A stretch of DNA of 6,907 nt from DASUVJ01 sp036378995. Lineage in GTDB: Bacteria; Patescibacteriota; Saccharimonadia; Saccharimonadales; Saccharimonadaceae. Position 1 is the first letter of the stretch. The number at the start of each line of letters is the position of its first letter. The notes under the pieces were generated by a model. The model searched no databases, was not told the origin of the DNA, and worked only from the letters and a program-made list of their open reading frames with translations. Positions 1 to 4,924 of this stretch are shown here, piece by piece. Location: positions 1-6,907 of the forward strand of contig DASUVJ010000014.1 of the NCBI GenBank assembly GCA_036378995.1, written 5' to 3'. The translations under genes and the position numbers were made by a program.

Positions 1-175
1 TGAACGTCTCGAAAGCATCATGGCCATGAATAAGATTAAGGAATGATGGCCCGACTAAAATACCCGTAACGATGTAGCCCATAATCAGCGGCTGGCGTAG
101 CAGGCGCATAATAAGGCTAATAACCGCGGCGACCACGATCACAAGACTTAATTGGGTAAAAATATCGCTATGCAT
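1..175 (-). CDS. CPA2-family cation:proton antiporter (Kef/NhaS3-type), N-terminal fragment
   Basis: Reading the minus strand from an ATG at 175-173 gives 58 codons that run off the left edge without a stop. After MHSDIFTQ comes a hydrophobic helix (about residues 9-25), then the pattern RQPLIMGYIVTGILVGPS at about residues 27-44. The R-Q-P-x-I-x-G-Y-I-x-x-G-x-x-x-G-P signature marks the first two membrane segments of CPA2 monovalent cation:proton antiporters (KefB/KefC, NapA, GerN types). Known members exchange Na+ or K+ for H+ across the cytoplasmic membrane and control pH and salt. Only the N-terminus is visible, so the ion-binding core and any C-terminal TrkA-N/RCK domain cannot be judged. 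No good Shine-Dalgarno site precedes the start. It is transcribed divergently from the CorA gene at 298. The family call is secure; the ion is unknown. Confidence 0.87.
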   Translation of the reverse strand, partial: MHSDIFTQLSLVIVVAAVISLIMRLLRQPLIMGYIVTGILVGPSFLNLIHGHDAFETF

Positions 176-297
176 GTGTGTTTTTGCTAATGTTTATTAC
201 TAGTATACTTGATCCGTCCGTTTTTTGTAGACTAGCCTAAATATGAAATAATAGTATAAGCTTGTAAAACAAATAACCACCACACGGGATAAACGAT
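176..297. promoter_or_regulatory. Divergent promoter region between antiporter and CorA gene
   Basis: This AT-rich 122-bp spacer separates two divergent starts. The palindrome AGTATACT at 202-209 offers a -10-like hexamer on each strand: TATACT on the minus strand (202-207), 26 bp ahead of the antiporter ATG, and TATACT on the plus strand (204-209). A second plus-strand candidate, TATAAG at 255-260, lies 37 bp before the CorA start and fits that gene better. No convincing -35 element accompanies either one. The CorA start has only a weak purine run, GGGA at 286-289, ahead of ATG 298. The hexamers are seen in the sequence; promoter activity is inferred. Confidence 0.4.
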
Positions 298-1215
298 ATG
301 ATCACTTATTTACGCTCAACCCATCACCGGCCACAGATTCAGCAGGGTACCAAACTTTTGCCAGGAACATGGATTCGCTGCGAGAGACCGACGGAAGAAG
401 AGCTTGCCGTATTAATCGGCATGGGGATTGATGAGGATATCCTCAGTGACGCCCTTGACCCGCATGAGGTGCCGCGTGTCGAATCTGAAGGCGAGTGGAC
501 ATACTTCATTACGCGTTTGCCGGATACCGACGATGACTTCAACGACTTTACGACCCCGATTTTATTTGCCATAGGACAAGAACATATCGTAACCGTCAGC
601 CGCGATCCGCTAGGTCGCTTATGGCAGCCATTCATCGATAAAACCAATGCGCCGACCACTCAAAAGACCAAACTCTTCATGCTGATGATCGATGCGATCA
701 CAAAGCAGTATCAAACTCGCGTCGCATCAATTAACCGCCAAATGCGCGCCGCTACCGGCAACGTGGTCAACCTGCGCCACCGCGATATTGCGATTTTTGT
801 TGAGTACGAGCGAAAGCTGAACGACTACCTTGATGCGCTTATTCCGACCAACACCGCCGCCGAAAAATTGCTTGGCGGCCGCTTACTGCCACTTTACGAA
901 GACGACCGCGACTTGGTTGAGGACCTTTCGATCGACCTCGAGCAGCTGATCTCCCGCTGTAAAAGTCTTCTTCGTACCATTACGAACGTCCGCGACTCGT
1001 ACCGTGCGGTTATGGACACGCGCCTTAACGAGACCATCCGTATCCTGACCGTTATTACGCTTGCACTGACTATCCCGACCATGATGGCGGGATTATATGG
1101 AATGAACGTTGATCTGCCGGGGGATGAGAACTCACCGGTAATGTTTTGGGTGATCGTCGGAATTAGCATTCTGGCCTCTTCCAGTCTTAGTTACTACTTT
1201 ATGCGCAAGCGCTAG
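298..1215 (+). CDS. corA: CorA-like magnesium/divalent metal transporter, copy 1
   Basis: This 305-residue protein fits the CorA (2-TM-GxN) family, whose members are homopentameric Mg2+ (sometimes Co2+/Ni2+/Zn2+) channels of the cytoplasmic membrane. The signature YGMN is at residues 267-270, directly after TM1 (about 249-267). TM2 is about 281-301 and the chain ends with the basic tail MRKR, expected inside. Residues 1 to about 125 form the cytosolic alpha/beta domain (note DPHEVPRVE near residue 54) and about 125-245 the long stalk helices, rich in charged residues. The GMN-TM2 loop reads VDLPGDENSP rather than the MPEL loop of enterobacterial CorA, but keeps acidic residues able to attract cations. 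The length matches short CorA members. The start is ATG 298 with a weak GGGA upstream. The stop is TAG, and no clear terminator follows before the regulator gene. A paralogue lies at 3959. The transported metal cannot be told from sequence. Confidence 0.92.
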   Translation: MITYLRSTHHRPQIQQGTKLLPGTWIRCERPTEEELAVLIGMGIDEDILSDALDPHEVPRVESEGEWTYFITRLPDTDDDFNDFTTPILFAIGQEHIVTVSRDPLGRLWQPFIDKTNAPTTQKTKLFMLMIDAITKQYQTRVASINRQMRAATGNVVNLRHRDIAIFVEYERKLNDYLDALIPTNTAAEKLLGGRLLPLYEDDRDLVEDLSIDLEQLISRCKSLLRTITNVRDSYRAVMDTRLNETIRILTVITLALTIPTMMAGLYGMNVDLPGDENSPVMFWVIVGISILASSSLSYYFMRKR

Positions 1216-1239
1216 TACCTCTGTAAATTTCAGAATATC

Positions 1240-1266
1240 TTGACAGAAAAGTTATACAGGTATAAC
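1240..1266 (+). promoter_or_regulatory. Promoter of the abrB-like/exporter operon
   Basis: A consensus -35 hexamer TTGACA (1240-1245) is followed, after a short 15-bp spacer, by TATAAC (1261-1266) as the -10 element. Initiation would fall near 1272-1274, so the regulator ATG at 1276 would sit at or within a few bases of the transcript 5' end. The short spacing suggests a weak or easily modulated promoter. The -10 lies inside a palindromic operator. The hexamers are visible; activity and start site are inferred. Confidence 0.55.
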
Positions 1267-1275
1267 ATGTATAAC
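1251..1275 (+). promoter_or_regulatory. Three-half-site operator (GTTATAC / GTATAAC x2, 9-bp period)
   Basis: Three 7-bp half-sites are spaced exactly 9 bp apart: GTTATAC (1251-1257), its perfect reverse complement GTATAAC (1260-1266), and a direct second copy GTATAAC (1269-1275). Each pair is separated by 2 bp (AG, then AT). The first two form a 16-bp perfect inverted repeat covering the -10 element, and the third ends at the base before ATG 1276. The arrangement suits a dimeric or tetrameric repressor blocking RNA polymerase. The downstream AbrB-like protein is the natural candidate, but a different regulator could bind here. Confidence 0.5.
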
Positions 1276-1521
1276 ATGGAAGATTCCGACAAAAAGCATA
1301 TCGAGCTCATGGGTACGGTCACTGTTGGTCCAAAAGGCCAGGTGGTTATTCCTGTTGAGGTCCGGGACAAGATGAATATAAAACCCGGCGATAAGCTCAT
1401 TGCGCTCTATATCCCCCAAAAGGGCGCCGTCGGGTTTGTGACGGAAGCTCAGATGCGCAGCCACATCCAACGGATGGGTGCGAGTCTCAACGAACTTCGG
1501 TCAGTAGTAGATAACTCATAA
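1276..1521 (+). CDS. AbrB/MazE/SpoVT-family DNA-binding regulator
   Basis: This 81-residue protein carries a swapped-hairpin AbrB DNA-binding domain. The core GTVTVGPKGQVVIPVEVRD (residues 13-31) has the hallmark G-x-x-x-V-G-x-K-G-Q-V-V-I-P pattern, followed by the conserved I-K-P-G-D-K-L strand at about 35-41. Such proteins dimerise and bind AT-rich or palindromic promoter DNA, often their own; some are antitoxins. The C-terminal 35 residues (about 46-81) look partly helical and have no recognised domain. I chose ATG 1276 because the promoter -10 and operator lie immediately upstream. ATG 1267 and TTG 1240 are in the same frame, but the TTG is part of the -35 hexamer. No SD precedes it. The exporter gene begins 27 bp after the stop, so this is probably its local repressor and, by inference, autoregulated. 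No toxin gene is adjacent, which argues against an antitoxin role. Confidence 0.85.
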   Translation: MEDSDKKHIELMGTVTVGPKGQVVIPVEVRDKMNIKPGDKLIALYIPQKGAVGFVTEAQMRSHIQRMGASLNELRSVVDNS

Positions 1522-1535
1522 TATTCTCCCAGAGG

Positions 1536-1545
1536 AAGGAGGTGA
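1536..1545 (+). promoter_or_regulatory. Full-length Shine-Dalgarno site of the exporter gene
   Basis: AAGGAGGTGA matches the complement of the canonical 16S rRNA 3' tail over ten bases. Its GGAGG core (1538-1542) ends 6 nt before ATG 1549. This fixes the exporter start and predicts efficient initiation from the shared transcript, unlike the upstream regulator, which has no such site. Confidence 0.85.
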
Positions 1546-1548
1546 ACT

Positions 1549-3234
1549 ATGCTTCACCATATTTCAACGCGGCAAAAAATTCTGGTCATGGCAGCCGTCA
1601 TGAGCGGACTGTTTTTGGTCGCGTTGGACCAAACAATCATATCAACGGCACTCGCCAAGATCGTCGAAGAATTCGACAGCTTCAGCAGCCTAGGTTTTGT
1701 GGTCACAGCGTACCTACTGTTTAGTACGGTAACCGTACCGCTTGCCGGAAAGCTCTCCGACATGTTCGGACGCCGCCCGGTACTGCTGAGCGGTGTCGTG
1801 ATCTTTACGCTGGCGTCGCTCCTAAGCGGCATGTCGGCTAATATCGACCAGCTGATTCTGTTCCGCGCTATCCAAGGTATCGGTGGCGGTATCATTATGG
1901 CCAACGCCTTTACGATCATCGGTGACCTGTTCAGTCCGCGTGAGCGCGGTAAATGGCAGGGGCTTATCGGTGCCGTCTTTGGACTGTCGTCTGTTATTGG
2001 GCCGCTTTTGGGAGGCTTCCTGACGGATGCACACTCAATTTTCGGTCTCGTGACCGACTGGCGCTGGACATTCTTTATCAATGTGCCGATTGGTATCTTT
2101 TCGGCGATTGTGATTGCTCGTTATTGCCCATCGATCAAGCACGACCGCAAGCATTACCTAGACTACGCCGGTGCCATTACAATCACGCTAGCCCTGGCGG
2201 CACTCGTACTTGCGGTTGATAATACCGAGCTGATCTTTAAAGGTCTGATCGATGCGGGTATGAGCTTGACATTAATCAAGACGATTCTGTTTAGCCTTGC
2301 AGGCCTGATGTCAGTATTGTTTATTCTCGCAGAGCGAAAAGCGAAACAGCCGATTATTCCACTGCGTTTCTTTAAGAACCGTACGTTTACCAGCGTAATG
2401 GCAGCAGCACTCCTGTTCGGTGCAGCGTTCCTCGGTGCGATTTTGTACCTGACGCAGTTTAACCAGCAGGTGTTCGGGGCTAACGCTACGACTGCCGGTC
2501 TGATGCTGCTTCCTATGATGGCAGGTATGATCAGCGCTTCAATGATCATTGGTCTGATCGTTTCAAAAACAGGTAAGTACAAACGATTCATTCTTGCCGG
2601 TTACCTGATTGCGACGCTCAGTGTATTTGCACTTTCGTTCCTGACGCCGGCAAGTCCATACTGGCACGAGGCGGTCATCATGGTGTTCATGGGTATCGGT
2701 ATGGGTACCGGTATGCCGATCATGAACCTGGCCGTGCAAAACGAATTTGAACAACACGACCTGGGCGCGGCAACGGCAAGTAGTCAGCTGTTCCGTGGCC
2801 TCGGCTCGACGGTTGGAACTGCCGTACTAAGCGGTATTCTGACTGCCGGTGTGACCGCTGGTCTTGGCGATTTGCAAAACGACGCGTATGTTCGCTCGCT
2901 CCAGCAATCTCCCGAATCATCCCAGGTGATTCAGGGAGAAATCGACGCAAACACGGCTTTGCAGCTGAACGCGCAAAAAGATACGATCGCTTCTCAGGCG
3001 ACTGCAGCCATTGATCAAGCTCCAATCCCTGAACAGTACAAAGAGCAGCAAAAAGAACAATTTACCGAAAATCAGTCAGCATTCAGCGACAAGGTCGTGA
3101 ATGTCTTTACCGATTCGCTTCACGTGATCTTCTATGTCTCTTCAGGCCTGATGCTTCTTGCATTCGGTGCAGTCAGTCTGATCAAAGAGCGTGAGCTCAA
3201 AGGTGGTGACGTCGCTCCGGGCGTAACCGAATAG
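1549..3234 (+). CDS. DHA2-family MFS drug:proton antiporter (EmrB/QacA-like, 14 TM)
   Basis: This 561-residue integral membrane protein is a proton-driven multidrug exporter of the major facilitator superfamily. Visible motifs, in order: D1 in TM1, LDQTIISTAL (26-35), with the acidic residue typical of DHA2 exporters; motif A, GKLSDMFGRRPV (67-78), in the TM2-TM3 loop; motif B, RAIQGIGGG (106-114); the antiporter motif C, GPLLGG (151-156), in TM5; and then a WRWTFFINVPIG segment, as in EmrB and QacA. Length and spacing fit the 14-TM DHA2 class. A polar, Gln-rich loop of about 85 residues (about 440-523) sits before the last helix (about 525-545), where QacA-type pumps also have a long external loop. 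The start at ATG 1549 is fixed by a perfect SD. It probably shares a transcript with the AbrB-like gene 27 bp upstream, suggesting regulated expression. No membrane-fusion (EmrA) partner is present, as expected for a single-membrane cell. The substrate is unknown. Confidence 0.92.
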   Translation: MLHHISTRQKILVMAAVMSGLFLVALDQTIISTALAKIVEEFDSFSSLGFVVTAYLLFSTVTVPLAGKLSDMFGRRPVLLSGVVIFTLASLLSGMSANIDQLILFRAIQGIGGGIIMANAFTIIGDLFSPRERGKWQGLIGAVFGLSSVIGPLLGGFLTDAHSIFGLVTDWRWTFFINVPIGIFSAIVIARYCPSIKHDRKHYLDYAGAITITLALAALVLAVDNTELIFKGLIDAGMSLTLIKTILFSLAGLMSVLFILAERKAKQPIIPLRFFKNRTFTSVMAAALLFGAAFLGAILYLTQFNQQVFGANATTAGLMLLPMMAGMISASMIIGLIVSKTGKYKRFILAGYLIATLSVFALSFLTPASPYWHEAVIMVFMGIGMGTGMPIMNLAVQNEFEQHDLGAATASSQLFRGLGSTVGTAVLSGILTAGVTAGLGDLQNDAYVRSLQQSPESSQVIQGEIDANTALQLNAQKDTIASQATAAIDQAPIPEQYKEQQKEQFTENQSAFSDKVVNVFTDSLHVIFYVSSGLMLLAFGAVSLIKERELKGGDVAPGVTE

Positions 3235-3265
3235 CCTGTAAGATTCATTACAGCAAAAACCCAAT

Positions 3266-3302
3266 AATCCCTCCTATAATAAAGCCAAGTAGGAGGGGTT
3301 TT
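3266..3302 (+). terminator. Hairpin after the exporter: probable intrinsic terminator that also covers the next gene's SD
   Basis: CCCTCCTA (3269-3276) pairs perfectly with TAGGAGGG (3290-3297). The stem extends outward by one T-G wobble and two A-T pairs (3266-3268 with 3298-3300), giving about 11 bp around a 13-nt loop. Four Ts (3299-3302) close it, giving a modest intrinsic terminator for the exporter transcript. The right arm contains the AGGAGG used as SD by the gene at 3305, so any read-through RNA would hide that SD. Base pairing is seen directly; termination and masking are inferred. Confidence 0.5.
3275..3280 (+). promoter_or_regulatory. Consensus -10 (TATAAT) for the flavodoxin gene, inside the hairpin
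   Basis: A perfect TATAAT starts in the last two bases of the hairpin's left arm and extends into the loop. Initiation about 7 bp downstream (near 3287) would give a transcript that lacks the left arm, leaving the SD AGGAGG (3291-3296) free, 8 nt before ATG 3305. No good -35 hexamer is seen at 16-18 bp spacing, so strength is uncertain. Confidence 0.55.
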
Positions 3303-3304
3303 AT

Positions 3305-3913
3305 ATGAAGAAGTTATCTGCACTGGCACTTGTCTGTAGCCTTAAGCCATCGCCGCACGAGTCGTCATCCGATATATTAGTACGTCAGGTTTTGGCCGAA
3401 ATGGAAAAGCACGAAGTTACAGGCGAGGTCCTGCGTGCGGTAGATTACGACATTAAACCCGGGGTTGAAACCAACATGGGCGAGGGTGACGATTGGCCGA
3501 TGATCCGCGAAAAAATGCTCGCTGCGGACATCCTTATTATTGCCACACCAACTTGGGTGGGGCATATGTCTAGCGTGGCGCAGCGAATTATAGAGCGACT
3601 TGATGCCGAGCTATCGGAAACCGATGACGAGGGACGGTTATTGACTTACGGCAAGGTAGCCGGGGCGGTGATCGTGGGTAATGAGGATGGCGCTCACAAA
3701 ATTACCGCCGATCTTTATCAGGCGCTTAATGATGTAGGCTTTACGATTCCGGCAGCCGGAGTGACGTATTGGAACGGCGAGGCGATGCAAACGACCGATT
3801 ATAAAGATCTGAAGCATACGCCGGAGAAAGTGAGTATTTCCATGAAGGCGCTGGCCGCCAATGCGGTACACTGCGCAAGGCTTCTCAAACAAAATCCCTA
3901 TCCGCCATCGTAA
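3305..3913 (+). CDS. Flavodoxin-like / NADPH-dependent FMN reductase family protein
   Basis: This 202-residue cytosolic protein, with no signal peptide, has the flavodoxin-like Rossmann fold. A first hydrophobic strand (LSALALV, 4-10) leads to the phosphate loop CSLKPSPHESSS (11-22), in the position where FMN reductases carry G-S-x-R-x-x-S. A second strand ends in ATPTWVGHMSS (80-90), the P-x-W/Y-x-G/H-x-S isoalloxazine-contacting loop typical of the family. The third, GAVIVGNEDGAH (120-131), followed by a helix and the YWNGEAM segment, is the WrbA/FMN-reductase style third flavin loop. It probably binds FMN and reduces quinones, flavins or other electron acceptors with NAD(P)H; the substrate is not evident. 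The SD AGGAGG lies 8 nt before ATG 3305. The gene has its own -10 and is followed by a separate CorA promoter, so it seems monocistronic. The family is clear; the reaction is inferred. Confidence 0.85.
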   Translation: MKKLSALALVCSLKPSPHESSSDILVRQVLAEMEKHEVTGEVLRAVDYDIKPGVETNMGEGDDWPMIREKMLAADILIIATPTWVGHMSSVAQRIIERLDAELSETDDEGRLLTYGKVAGAVIVGNEDGAHKITADLYQALNDVGFTIPAAGVTYWNGEAMQTTDYKDLKHTPEKVSISMKALAANAVHCARLLKQNPYPPS

Positions 3914-3921
3914 CCGGCCGA

Positions 3922-3950
3922 TAGACGCCGTCGTTGTTTTATCTTATACT
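3922..3950 (+). promoter_or_regulatory. Promoter of the second CorA gene, predicting a leaderless mRNA
   Basis: TAGACG (3922-3927, four of six matches to TTGACA) and TATACT (3945-3950) are separated by the optimal 17 bp. The expected start of transcription, 3956-3958, lies immediately before the ATG at 3959. No SD-like purine run is found upstream of that ATG. Together these predict a leaderless or nearly leaderless transcript. The hexamers are seen; initiation is inferred. Confidence 0.55.
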
Positions 3951-3958
3951 GCTTATGT

Positions 3959-4879
3959 ATGCTGCGGTATTTTGTCAAACGAAGCAAAAGTGAGGACTTC
4001 GAACAGGTGCACTCCGTTCCAAAAGAGAACGCGTGGGTGCGGGGAAGCGAGGTTTCTGCTCATGAGCTTCAGATTTTGGCAGATACCTACGAATTTGACT
4101 TCAATATCCTTCATGATGTCCTAGATAAGAACGAACTTCCACGCGTTGAGGTTCGTGGGAATGAGATGTACGTGTTCGTGCGTTCGGTAGAGCGCGGTAA
4201 GCACGGTAAAGTAACGACTACTCCGGTACTTCTGGCGGTAAAAGGGGCTATTTTCATGAATGTCTCTACTGGTCCTGTTGAAGATATGCGTTTAGCGGCG
4301 CCGAACGTGCTTTCGCATGCGACTGACGCTATGAGCTTGTTGCTTGCCTCATTTGCAGGTGTCGTGAGCGAGTACGAAGGGCTTATGCAACGCTCGGCAC
4401 ACTTTATTAAAGACACTGGCAACAGGCTGCGCAGTCACGAAGTGACCAACGCTGACTTTGTTCGTTTTGTGACAGTCGAGGACAATCTGAACGAATACCG
4501 CATGAATCTCAACGGCATGCTTGTGGTGGCGCAGCGCATTAAAGACGAACTGCAAAAAAGTAAAGACAAAGAAGCTGTAGAAGATATAGTTCTGTATATT
4601 CGCCAGCTGCTAGTGGCCATCGACAGCCATAACCAAAGCATTACGAGTATTCGCAACGCTTACGGTACGATTGCAAACAATACACTTAACCACCGCATGA
4701 AGACGCTGACCGTTCTGACGCTCCTTGTGGCACTTCCAAACGTCTTTTATGGAATGTACGGCATGAATATTGCATTGCCGTTTCAGGACTCACCGTGGGC
4801 CTATGGTCTCATCGTTGGTTTTACCTTTGTTATCATCACGCTCATCTTCTTGTTTGCTCGTCGCTTTAGGTTGTTCTAA
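3959..4879 (+). CDS. corA: CorA-like magnesium/divalent metal transporter, copy 2
   Basis: This 306-residue CorA-family (2-TM-GxN) protein has YGMN at residues 267-270, at the same distance from the N-terminus as in the gene at 298. TM1 is about 249-267 and TM2 about 280-300, with a basic tail (ARRFRLF) expected in the cytoplasm. The N-terminal half aligns by eye with copy 1 without large gaps: the pattern I-L-x-D-x-L-D-x-x-E-x-P-R-V-E is shared and TTTPVLLAV matches FTTPILFAI. Most other residues differ, so the two are old paralogues rather than a recent duplication. The loop after GMN is IALPFQDSP, with fewer acids than copy 1. Members conduct Mg2+ or related divalent metals as homopentamers; whether the two copies differ in metal or regulation, or could mix, is open. 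The start at ATG 3959 agrees with the promoter. An ATG at 3955 is in another frame. Confidence 0.92.
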   Translation: MLRYFVKRSKSEDFEQVHSVPKENAWVRGSEVSAHELQILADTYEFDFNILHDVLDKNELPRVEVRGNEMYVFVRSVERGKHGKVTTTPVLLAVKGAIFMNVSTGPVEDMRLAAPNVLSHATDAMSLLLASFAGVVSEYEGLMQRSAHFIKDTGNRLRSHEVTNADFVRFVTVEDNLNEYRMNLNGMLVVAQRIKDELQKSKDKEAVEDIVLYIRQLLVAIDSHNQSITSIRNAYGTIANNTLNHRMKTLTVLTLLVALPNVFYGMYGMNIALPFQDSPWAYGLIVGFTFVIITLIFLFARRFRLF

Positions 4880-4893
4880 TTACAACATTGTAA
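4880..4893 (+). repeat. Short palindrome TTACAA-CA-TTGTAA upstream of the surface-protein gene
   Basis: A perfect 6-bp inverted repeat with a 2-bp spacer lies in the 45-bp gap between the CorA stop and the surface-protein start. The loop is too short for a normal RNA hairpin, so a protein-binding site is more plausible than a terminator. Its geometry (short arms, 2-bp gap) resembles the operator at 1251-1266, but its sequence does not. It is AT-rich and could arise by chance. Confidence 0.25.
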
Positions 4894-4906
4894 AAACCAT
4901 AGGCTT

Positions 4907-4912
4907 TATATA
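4907..4912 (+). promoter_or_regulatory. Possible -10 element (TATATA) of the surface-protein gene
   Basis: TATATA lies 12 bp before the GTG start, which would place initiation near 4919 and leave a leader of only about six bases. A second hexamer, TATAGG (4920-4925), touches the start codon and is less likely. No clear -35 is seen and no SD precedes GTG 4925. Low confidence. Confidence 0.3.
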
Positions 4913-4924
4913 AAGTTAGTATAG

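Noticed and set aside
1240..1275. Longer AbrB-like protein starting at TTG 1240 or ATG 1267
   Set aside because: The TTG forms part of a consensus -35 TTGACA, no SD precedes it, and the intervening bases are a promoter and operator. ATG 1267 lies upstream of the predicted transcription start. ATG 1276 still leaves the whole DNA-binding domain intact.
1240..1521. Toxin-antitoxin module with the AbrB-like protein as antitoxin
   Set aside because: The adjacent genes are a CorA channel and an MFS exporter, and no small toxin (PemK/MazF, PIN or HicA type) is found on either strand.
1542..1724. Short plus-strand frame starting with GTG 1542, overlapping the exporter start
   Set aside because: The GTG is part of the SD AAGGAGGTGA. 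The frame lacks domain features, while the exporter frame at 1549 is clearly coding.
1554..2081. 175-codon open frame on the minus strand inside the exporter gene
   Set aside because: It overlaps a gene with unmistakable MFS motifs. Its translation is rich in Ser, Pro and Arg without domain signals, as expected for an antisense shadow.
2163..2591. 142-codon minus-strand open frame inside the exporter gene
   Set aside because: Its hydrophobic look derives from the complement of membrane-segment codons; it has no credible start signal or family resemblance.
3911..3944. Terminator after the flavodoxin gene (CGGC/GCCG followed by T-rich DNA)
   Set aside because: The stem is only 4 bp with an 8-nt loop, and the region is better explained as the -35 and spacer of the next promoter.
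4870..4886. Hairpin GTTGT/ACAAC at the end of the second CorA gene as a terminator
   Set aside because: A 5-bp AT-rich stem without a T-tract immediately after it is too weak to support a terminator call.
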